This document shows, piece by piece, positions 54,083-64,000 of a stretch of 64,000 bases of DNA. The stretch is from NCBI GenBank assembly GCA_037179335.1, contig JAKZHN010000003.1, forward strand, positions 1-64,000. The letters run 5' to 3'. The position numbers and the translations under genes were made by a program. The stretch is from Cyclaneusma minus (taxonomy: Eukaryota > Ascomycota > Leotiomycetes > Marthamycetales > Marthamycetaceae). The notes beneath the pieces are model-generated. The model was not told the DNA's origin. It was given only the letters and a program-made list of their open reading frames with translations, and made no database searches. How positions within the stretch are numbered: position 1 is the first letter of the stretch; each line of letters starts with the position of its first letter.

Positions 54083-57000
54083 CCTAGGGCACGTGCTTAA
54101 GGCACCTAAGGTTAATATTATAATAGCCAGTAAATAAATTTAATAAGGAACGGATTGGATATAAAAAGAATCCAATATTAAAAAAAATTGCCGAAAGCAT
54201 TTATAAAAAGCCTTTTTCATCCTTTTCAAAAAAGAAAAATTAAATTCAAAATCCAAAAAACAATAACGCTTCCAAATTTGCAGACCTTTTTTTAGCCAAA
54301 ACCTTTAGCAGATTTTCAGCAATAAAAAATCCAAAATTTAGCAAATTAAAAGATTAATTAAGGATTTACTATTTTGAAAATGGTTTTACACTTAATTTAA
54401 ACCGTTAGCCAAACCATTTTTAAAAAATGCCTTATACCAAAAGAATACACCAGGATTTTCAAAGGTCTTTTATAAAGCCACTCCTGGTTACAAAATAATT
54501 TTGGCATTTCGCTATTTTTTTTAAAAAATTGAAATACTATTTTTAAAAACGCTATATACTATCCCCTTTTTTTTCTGGCCCCTTACTATTGCAAAATAAA
54601 AGCCTGGTTTTTTTAAATTCCGATATTAATAAAAGAAACAATTACAAGGCCAGAAAGAAAATTATGGATATTGGCAAAGTATATTAGAAAAGGGATTGCT
54701 ATAATAGTAAATTGTTTAATATTTTAAATACCAAATTTTAAAAACTTTATAATATATATAATAAAACTAGCGTTTTAAAAACTGACTACGCTATAGTCTA
54801 TTTTTATATATTAATTAGCAAGGCTAAAAAATACTATAATTGCTTTTTAGCACGCAAGAAATTTATATTTAATAAAATAAAATTTGAAATTAAAACAAAT
54901 AAAATAAAATATTGGAATTTATAGGCTAATATTAGCCTTTGCAAAACCATTGCAAATAATTTAAGCAAATCCAAAATAAAATGCCTGGATTTAATATTAA
55001 ATAATCTTTAAAAAATTTAGCTAAATTTTAATTTTAAATACCAATCAAATAAAACCATTAGAAATTAGTTTTACAAAGGCATTTAAAAAATTTCAGACTA
55101 CAAATAGAGTTTTTTAAATTTATAGCCAAATTATAAAAATTTAGCAGTTCAAATCCATTCCGATATTAATTATAAAATAAAAATTAATGGCTTTTTTGCA
55201 AATTAATTTAATATTTATATATATTTCGGATTTTGCAGTTATAGTCCAAAATACTTTAATTATTTCTTTTATAATGCAGCTTTCTTATTTCAGTTTTAAT
55301 ATTTCCAAAATAATAAAACTAATAAAAAGACAGATTATTTAGGCATAATTTTAATTAACCAGTTTTATATTTACTATATTAATAGAAAAATATACAATAG
55401 AAAGTACAATAGCAAATTTAAAAGGGATTTCAAAAAAAGACTATGCTATATTTATAGCAAGCCAAATTATTTTTTTATTAAGCATCCCAAAAATAAACAG
55501 GATAAATATTAAAGAAAATAAAAAAACTTAAAAAATAAAAAAAAGCCTTTACATAAAAGGCATTTTTTTTTTTGTAAAATTAAAAAAGCAGAATTATAAA
55601 AAGAAAATCAACAATTAATAATTAGTAAAGGACATTGTGTATTTTATAGAAATTATACAGCTTTTTTAAAGCATTCAATTGTCCAATTTAAAAAACAAAA
55701 AAAGCCTTTACTCAAATTCTAACTTAAATTTTAATTTAGACTCTGACACAGATTTTGATTTTCACTTTTTATATTTATTTATAACTAGCACCGGTATTTT
55801 GAATAATCAAGCCATTATGGAAGTTTTTGCAAATATACAAATAGCTTATTTATTTATAAAAATATTTCTATTCAATTTATTTTATTTAAAACATCCAATT
55901 TCTATAATAAGTTTTTTTATTATTTATAGCCGCTATACCAAAAGGATTCTTTAAAGCATATTTCCAAATAATGGTGCTGCCAAAATATTATTTAATAATA
56001 TTGGTTAATTTAAATCTTTCCAAGCAATTATTTTTGGCTTTAAATTTAAATTTACTCCAAAAGGCATTTTTGGCATTTGCTTTGAAAATAATAGCCCAAG
56101 CAAATTACTAAATATAGCTAATATAAAAATACTATTTGAAATAATTGTTCTTATTATAATAAATAATAATACCTCTATATTGCTATTTTTGCAAAATATA
56201 AAGAAATGGGTGTCTATTATAATAATATAAAGAATATTATAATTTGAAAAGATTCCAAAATAGCTATATTTATTAAATAGGGCCATTTTTAATTTTTACT
56301 CATTTTAGCCAAATTTGATAATGAAAAAAAGCTATTAAATATTTAATAAAAATTAAATAAAAAGAATTATGAAAGTTAAAGCCATATTATTGCAAAATAA
56401 ATGCAAAACGTTTTATTTAATATAAATAAAAAGTTTAAAATAAAGGCTTTAAGATAACTTATGAAGTATTGCTATTAATATTAAATTTTTAGTAAATTTT
56501 TAGCACGCTTTAAATTCAATATTGGCAAAAGTTTTTAATTTAATATTAAAATATTAATAAATATTTTTTAATAAAACGGCCATTATATTATCTATATTAT
56601 AAATATAGTTATTAAATTGTAAGCAATATAAATTATACTATTCCAATATACAAAAATAATTTAGCATGCTATTAAATTATATTGAATTAATATTTATTTA
56701 AGCCTATTTAATTTTTTAATTGCAAATACCGGTATAGCATTTATTAGCAATGAATTTTAAGCCCAAATTGCTTTTAAAAAAACTTAAATAAAATTTATAT
56801 TAATAAAAGCCCATTAAAATATTAAATAGAATAAGCGCTATTATATAATTTTTAAAAAAGCTATTAAAGCTATTTTAAATAATTTGCTAAATACTCCAAT
56901 TAAAATTATATTGCAAATTGCAATTAAAATTGTAAATAATATAATTGGATTAAATAGCTTTATTTTAATTTTTTTAATTTTTAATGCTTATTTAAGGCTT

Positions 57001-59550
57001 ATTTCCAAATTAGCATTATTTTATTTAATAATTAAAAAGGCAAAGACTATTAAAAAAGCTATAATTAAAATTAAAAAATATATTCCAAAAAAATAATAGC
57101 CAGTATTTTAGCAATAAAGAATATTCCAAATATTCCAAATATTATAAATTTGTGAATCAAATTAACAGTTTTTATATATATGTAAAAATAAAAAGTAAAA
57201 TGGCCTTTACAAAATTGTAAAATTTTAAAATTAAATTATGATAATAGAAATTAATTAAAAAAATATAAATTTTAATTTTATTTATATTAAGCCTTAGCAT
57301 ATAAATTGGAATGCCTTTTATAATTCACCTTTGAATTGGCCTGCGTTTATAATGCCAAATAGGCCAATTTTTAATCCATTAGCTGCAATGCCAAATACCT
57401 TAAAACAAGCAGCTGCAAATGTTTTATTATTTGTTTTATTAGCTATGCTATAATTAAAGGCACTATTTAAAACATAATTAAAACTATCAATTATATAGCC
57501 AAATTATTTTTTAAATTTAATCAAATTTCCAATCAAAATTAAAATTCGAATTTAAACCAAATTCTCCAGCTTTTAAAAAACGAAAACAATATGCTAAATC
57601 CAAAAGTACTTAAAAATCAAAAAAACCATAAAAAAGACCAAAAATTTCAAAACCAATAAATAATAAACTAAATGCCCAAGAATTTCTGATTGAAAATTCT
57701 AAATACAATTCAGAACCAGAATTAGATTTAAAAAAAATAGATATATATTTGTATATTGCAAAAAATAATTTTAGACTTTAATGGCATTTTCTTTTCTCAA
57801 AAAAAAAGCTTAATATGCAGCTATATCTATAGCTAAAAACAAGGTAAAATTACCATTAAAGGCAAGCCATTTAAACTTTTAAACCAGGCAAAAATAAATG
57901 GCCTTATTGCTATAAATGTTTTTAATTTTATTCCATTTAACTTTTAAATTTATAGTAAAAAATAGATATTTAAAATGAAAATAATTAAAAAACTTAAAGG
58001 CAAAGCTATATTTACGCTATATAAAAAAATAAAATTAGTAATGCAAAAATATAATAGTGCCGGTAAGCAATTTATTTTAATTTAATTTCCAATAATTTAA
58101 TATTATGCCTAGAAAATCCTTATTTGCTTAGCATTTATTTTCATTTTTATATATAAATAGCTACTATCTTTAAAGGATATTATACAAATATACCTATATT
58201 TCCAAAATAAGCTATATAGGAAAATTTATTGCCATTTGCTTAAAAGAATAAAAAACAAATTTTCTTTTGCCATTATTATTTATTTTTAAAGCCATTTTAT
58301 AGCTTAGCTAAAACCGACTTTTATTGGTTTATTATTTACTTGAAGCACTATATTAGGAAGTTTTATATAAAAATATATATATGTAATTTCTGTTTTATAA
58401 TTTCCAATTTAAATTTTGAAAATCCGGATTTGCAAGCAATAATGGCATTTTGAATAAATAATATTTTAATTTTAGCCATTTAAAAATAATTAGATTTTAA
58501 AAAACAAAAGCTTTAAAATGCCAAAATTAAGGCCAAGCCTAAAACTGAATTAATAAAAAGCATTTTTTTAATATTGAATAATTGCATTTTGGTTTTTTTT
58601 AAAAAGAAATTTAAATAAAAAAAGCAAGGTAGTAAATTCAATTTTGTAAATTTTACAATTTTGAATATAAAAGCCTATTATATGCAAAAACGGGCTAGGG
58701 CAATTTATGCGTTCTTAATATATTAGCCAAAATTAGTATTTAATTTTTTAATTGCAGCTTAGCATTAGAACTTTATTAAATAAAATATAAAAATTCTAAA
58801 TAAAAGATTATAATGGGTAATAAATAATTTTAGTTAGGAATTTATTTATATTTTTTTGGATTTTTTTACAGCCAAGCTATTTATTTTTATAAACGAATTG
58901 TTCGCTAATAATAAAAAGTTATTTTTCCAATTAGGTTATTTAATTATTTTAGCGATTAAATTCTTAGATATTTTGGCAATTGTATTTAAGCTTGAAAGCA
59001 ATATTTTTTATTAAAGCAGTATTAAATTAAAAAGAATTACTAAAAATATTCTAATTTTTAAAATTTTAGCTATAGTATTAGGCATTAATATAGCAATTTT
59101 AGTTAATTTTATTTTTAATTTAATTATTAGCCAATAAAATATGCCTAATATATTTATTATTATTTATACGGACAGCTATAGCTTTTACAAATATTTAATT
59201 AAGCTAGAAATTATAAAAAAAAACGCTTAATAATGGATATTTTGTATTTAAAGCAAAATTATAAAAAAAGAGAATTTTAAAAAATTAAATAAATTGATGG
59301 CAAAAATAATTTAGCGAATGCATTTATTAAAGCGGCCCCTAATAAAGCTTTGGAAAAATTGGTAAATATAAAAAAGCTATTATTAAAATAGAAAATTGGA
59401 TTAATAGATTTTTTTTAAAAAAAAGCCTAGTTTTTGGGAAATTATAATGAAAAGAAAATTTAAAGCTATTATTTAATTAGACACCAATTTTAGTAGCTGG
59501 TTAGCTTTTTTTTTGCTATAAAATAAAAAGCTTCGAATATTTAACCAATT

Positions 59551-59761
59551 GTAGCAAAAGCCTTAGGCACCTATAAATGGCTATAATAGCCTATGCCTAC
59601 GTAGCTGGCGCAGCGCTATCGCTAGCGCCAAAAGCCGAAAATGGCTTTAAAAAAAGCGACGACGACGTATCCTTTTTTCCTTAAATACAATTAATAGTAT
59701 ATTAACGAACTTTAAATCGCACGTGCAATTTATCTCACCCGTTTACCTTTAGTAAATTAAT
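59551..59761 (+). repeat. Direct repeat R2, right copy
   Basis: Matches 46344-46553. It keeps GCTGGCGCAGCGCTATCGCT and AAAAAAAGCGACGACGACGT; the palindrome is AAATCGCACGTGCAATTT here. Elsewhere GGCCATGGTAGCCCGTGCCC has become GGCTATAATAGCCTATGCCT. Confidence 0.85.
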
Positions 59762-60868
59762 AAAGGCAATTTATAAGCATAATTTAAATAATTTTAAAAA
59801 TAAAATAAAATATGTTATTCTATTTAATTATTCTTTTTTTCTAATCTCCTTTTTAATTTCCTTTCTGATTTCCTTTTTTTTTAATTTTCCTGGCCGGCCC
59901 AATTTTTTTTTCAGGCTTTTGTTTTACCCTTAGCACCCTTTTAGGCTTCCATTTACTTTTTACCATTTCAGGCTCACTATTTTTTTATACTTATTTTTAG
60001 CCACCTTTTCTTTAAAAACCTATATTATAAATTAACCCCTATAATATTGGCTATTTCTATTAGCCTATTTAAATTTTCTAGTATTTATAAATTAATTTTT
60101 CCTAAATTAGCGGCCTTTTAGTAAAGCTATAATCTAGGTTTTTTGGGCTTTAATTACCCAATTAAAAAAGAATCTATTAATTATAAAATCCGCGACCTTT
60201 TCGGCGCTATATTCTAATTTCAAAATTTCTTTTTGATTGAGGCGCTTATAAAAACCAATAAAAGCAAGGCCTAGCTGGCAATTTATATTAAATTGCATTT
60301 TTTTAATTTTAAAGCAATGCTAAAAAATAAAAGAATATTGGCGATAAAGGATATTATTAAATAAATTTAAAAGCGCTATTAGCTTTGATTTTACCAAAAC
60401 AAAGCGCTGAACCATATATAAACAAAGGAAAATTCAAGCTTGAAAGCGGCCATTTTAAATACTTGAATTTGGAGCGTAAATAATAGTTAAATTGAAGTAA
60501 AGAAATTAGCTTTTGCAATTTTAGAAATTAAGCTTTAAAATGGCAGTTTGCCATTGGCTGGTTGGATATAATTACTCAAATTTTTAATAGGTTAATTAAA
60601 GCTTTTCATTACTTAAGCATTAGAACTCAAATAGAAATTCCACAGTTTTTTAAACCAAATGAATAGCATAATATAAACAAACGGCGCAATTAAGAAAATA
60701 ACAGCTTCCCAATATGCGCTGCAGCGCGCGCAAAGCTGGAGCTGGTAATTAGGAGCTGGAGAAGCTGTTAAAGCTTGCGCCGAAGGGCTGGAGCCCTTTG
60801 CTAAAGCTGGAGCGGTGGTGGTGGTGGCGGTGGTGGCGGTCGCGATATTTGATTTCGCTCCGGAGACA

Positions 60869-60956
60869 TTTGGTGGACCGTGCCCTTGGCGCTTTACCCA
60901 ATTAGGCTTAGCGCGTTGTCGATTGGAAAACTTGAGTTGTAGATTTAGCAAAGCCC
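60869..60956 (-). repeat. Inverted repeat R4, right copy
   Basis: Reverse complement of the left copy at 43955-44042, with GCGCTAAGCCTAATTGGGTA and GGGCACGGTCCACCAAA. The neighbouring minus-strand sequence carries the same CCACCACC and CTCCAG words. This copy looks less mutated than the left one. Confidence 0.8.
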
Positions 60957-63900
60957 TTTTTATACCAATATAATTGATATTAAATTTATTATTAAATAAA
61001 ATAATAATAGCGTATTTATCGCTTTTACCAAAATAAATATACTATTATTGGATTTTAATTTTATTAAAAGCCTTTTGGTTTTTAAGATTTTTAAATTTAT
61101 AAATAAATTTAATAATGCAAAAAGAAGCGGCAAAAGCGATTTTAAAAGCAAGCTGCTTTATAATTAAATTTAAATTTTTAGTATTTTTTTTAAAAAAAAA
61201 GCGCTATTGAATAAAATAGGGTAATAAATAATTTTAAATTCTTTTTTCCTTTAAGAATTTGGCCTTTTTTTTAATATTATTTTGGAATTTTTAATATTTT
61301 ATAAATAGAAATTTAAAAGCTTTAGAAAAAATGCGGCGGATTTTATAGGTGTAATAAATAGCGGAGAATATAAATTAAATAATATTGGGTTTAAATTGGT
61401 TTTGGTTGTATTTAAAGCTTTTTTAATTATGGAAAGCAATTTATTTTAAATCAGATTTTTCCGAAATTAGGTAGGCTATAAATCTTTTGCTAAAATAGTA
61501 TAATTTATAGAATTTAATATGTAATTTATATATTATATATATATTAAAAGAATGGCTATAATAAATAAAATAGCGGGCTTTTAAAAAACATTAATTTAAA
61601 AATCCAAATTTGGAATAAAGCTAGAAAATTAAAGCTATTTATTATTAAAAATATTAATTAATTAAATTTATTAGGTTTTTTAAAAAAAAACATTAATAAA
61701 ATTATTGTTAATTTTAGAAATATAAATTAAATTTAGCTAAATATTTAAATTAGCGGTAAAAAAAATAGCTATTAAAATATAGCTTGCTGGTTTTGGTTTT
61801 AAAGCATTTGCTTTAAAACTTTATGTTATATTATAGCGCTATTTATATAAAGCTATTATTTAGGAATAAAGCTATTATAAATTTAAAAATTTAAAAATAA
61901 TAAAAATTATAAATATTGGCTGCGCTAAATTATTGCAAATATAAGCTTAAAAATAAAAAAGCTTAATTATATATATTTATTAATTGAAATTTTTAAATTT
62001 TCATATATTAATATAAAAAGTATTTAAACCAATATTTAAAGCATTCCTAAATAAATATATTTGATGCTTTAAAATTTTATTAAAAGAATTTATATTATCA
62101 AATTAGAAAAAAGGCTTTTGCTATGATATTAAATTTTTGCAAATATTTAATAATAGGCGGCGCTAAGTTTTATACGGAATTTATTAGGGAAATATTATAA
62201 AAAAGCTTTAAAGCTATTTATGATATAAATAGCTATTTTTAATAATTATAGTTATAAAATTAAAATTGCTAGCAATAATTTGTATTTAATATAAAGTAAT
62301 TATTTAGCGAATAATAAAATAAATTAAAAGCTTACAAATTTTAGCTAGTTTTTTGAGGGAAATAAAAATTATAGAAGTTTGAATATTAATATAAAAGCCT
62401 AGGATTTTAATTAGCTAGCCTTTAATTTTTTTTAACATTTTGCTAAATATTTAAAGCCTGGTAAAAAAAATATAATTTAATTTTTAATCAAAAAGAATTA
62501 ATGGTTTTTAAAATAATAATATTATTATTATTCTTTAAACAATAAAACATTATTAAGCTAAAAAGCTATAATTTTAAAATTATATAAAGGCCTTTATAAA
62601 AGAATCAAAAATAAATAAAGCTATAATTAGTTGAAAAACAAAATATATTTTATATAATAGCAAAATGCTAAAATAACCTTGTTATTATAATTTTATAGCT
62701 AAAATAACCCCGCAATTAAGTCTGATTTTGCACTATTTATTTAAACTTTATATAAGTATTTTTTAATTAAACTTTTTAATATTTAAATAAAATAGGCATT
62801 TCTTTAATAAAATACAAAAAAAATAAAAAGAATGTAATATTTTATAATTATTTAAATATAAAATCTTGGTTTTTGAAATTAAAGCTTAATCCCGAAAGGT
62901 AATTTATATAATAGCTTAATAATTTAATTAAGCTAGTAATTAATATTATTATTATTAGCGGTTTTAAATTTTGCCATTTTTATTGCGGTTGCAATTTAAT
63001 AATATATATAAGTTAAGGTATTAAAAATTTGCTAATTGGAAATAATAGCAAGATTTTTTTTTTAATATTTTTCTAAATATAAATTTTAAGGAGCTTTTAA
63101 ATTTTTTAATAAAATTAAAATATAATAATAATAAAATCCGGATTTTTATTAAAATAAATAATATAAAATACTAAAGCCTATATAAAAAATATATATATTT
63201 AAATATTTTGCTTAGATGTTTTTTTATTATTTTAAATTGGCGCTAAAACAAATTAATTGCTTTAAATTAAAATAGCGGTATTGGTTTAAAATAAATTAAA
63301 AGCTTTTAAATATAAGCAAGGTAAAAAAACTAAATATATTTTGTTTTTGCAATTATGCTAATTTATTAAAAAATAATATTAGGAAATTAATTATAAAGCT
63401 TTTGAATCTTAGGGAAAATCCTTTTATCATTAATAAAATTATTATTATTTTAGCAAGGGTATTGCTAGAATTGGCTAGGGCCGGCGTTGCTGCTAATTTA
63501 AGCTAGGCGGATTTGGTAAAGCTTTTTTTTATATTTATATTTGTATAAGGCATGCGTGTTTTAATTAGCGAGCGTTTATTTTTTGCGTTTAATTTAAAGC
63601 CGCAATAGCTTTGCAATATAATTTTAATTGCCGGCTAGCGGCAATGCAATGCTATAATAAAAATTACGTTATTGGCAATAGGCTAGCGGGATTACTAAGG
63701 GCAATGGCAAAAAATAGGAGCATTGCTAATCCTTTTAATGCTATTAGCGGGCAGGAGATATTGGGTTTTTAGGAATATCCGGGCTTTTATTATTATTATT
63801 GTTATTGGCATTGCTGGCTATAGGAGTTTGCCTATAATGTTGGCCGGTATTGGTATGCTAAGAATATTAGAATGGCTGGTTGGCGGCGCATTTGGGAGGT

Positions 63901-64000
63901 ATATTAATTAGTTAAAAAGGAGCTGAATTGGAGTATAAATAAAGTAATTTATTGATTTAAATTAATTGACGAAGCAATTATGATTGGTGAGGGAAAAAGC

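Larger units (their letters stand above)
42900..64000. other. AT-rich, gene-empty block with RIP-like composition
   Basis: From about 42.9 kb to the window end the sequence is dominated by TTTAA, ATTAT and AAATA words and has no ORF with a recognisable motif; the few open frames are Ile/Leu/Lys/Asn-rich translations of AT tracts. Remaining GC is concentrated in a few islands (about 43.99-44.40, 46.34-46.53, 47.58-47.72, 54.00-54.10, 59.55-59.72 and 60.70-60.92 kb). Paired repeat copies differ almost entirely by C-to-T and G-to-A changes. This fits ancient transposons mutated by RIP and probably packaged as heterochromatin; a centromere or subtelomere cannot be told apart from sequence alone. 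Confidence 0.85.

Noticed and set aside
60613..60951. Minus-strand 112-codon frame with Ala/Thr-rich middle and hydrophobic end
   Set aside because: It starts at a TTG, lies over the R4 inverted repeat and a CAC-triplet tract, and has no promoter or motif; best explained as a GC-richer remnant of a transposon.
42900..64000. Mitochondrial DNA or a mitochondrial insertion as explanation of the AT-rich block
   Set aside because: No mitochondrial gene, rRNA or tRNA is visible, and paired repeats show one-sided transition changes typical of RIP in nuclear repeats.

Overview
The window reads as nuclear DNA of a filamentous ascomycete (Pezizomycotina). The support is a spliced cyanide hydratase gene (a fungal nitrilase-family enzyme), short introns of about 50-75 bp with CTAAC-type branch sites, an intron-containing tRNA-Val, relics of Helitron and Ty3/gypsy elements, and a long AT-rich block whose repeat copies differ almost only by transitions, as expected from repeat-induced point mutation (RIP). 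I cannot name the species. Gene density is very low, so this is an accessory or heterochromatin-flanking region.

Layout. 1-8.1 kb is a graveyard of broken Helitron pieces and one gypsy reverse transcriptase fragment. 8.1-12.6 kb holds a small acidic-protein gene that looks split by an AT-rich insertion, followed by three related hairpin elements. 14.0-15.5 kb holds the clearest enzyme gene, cyanide hydratase (minus strand, four exons). 16.6-19.3 kb holds two weak small-gene candidates. tRNA-Val(AAC) lies at 19.8 kb, and a decayed multi-segment gene lies at 20.1-22.3 kb. 23.6-28.3 kb holds small TATA-driven ORFs on both strands, several sharing duplicated promoters. 31.4-33.6 kb encodes a secreted Ser/Thr-rich cell-wall-type protein.

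The most unusual part is 34.0-42.9 kb: a head-to-tail array of about 24 diverged units with a mean period near 375 bp. Almost every unit has a TATA box on the plus strand, an upstream TGCTGTCG motif, often CACGTG about 50 bp before the TATA, and a pyrimidine-rich stretch ending in an AAAGACA-like block 25-40 bp after it. No reading frame is shared between units. It looks like a tandem family of short RNA genes or of amplified promoters.

From about 42.9 kb to the end the sequence is extremely AT-rich and lacks credible genes. It contains pairs of direct repeats nested in each other (probably nested retroelements), an inverted repeat spanning 17 kb, and small GC-richer islands. The array ends at this compositional boundary.

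The genes do not form an obvious pathway or cluster. Cyanide hydratase and the cell-wall protein look like stand-alone genes. Much of the rest between 23 and 43 kb is linked by one theme: duplicated core promoters attached to short, unrelated downstream sequences.
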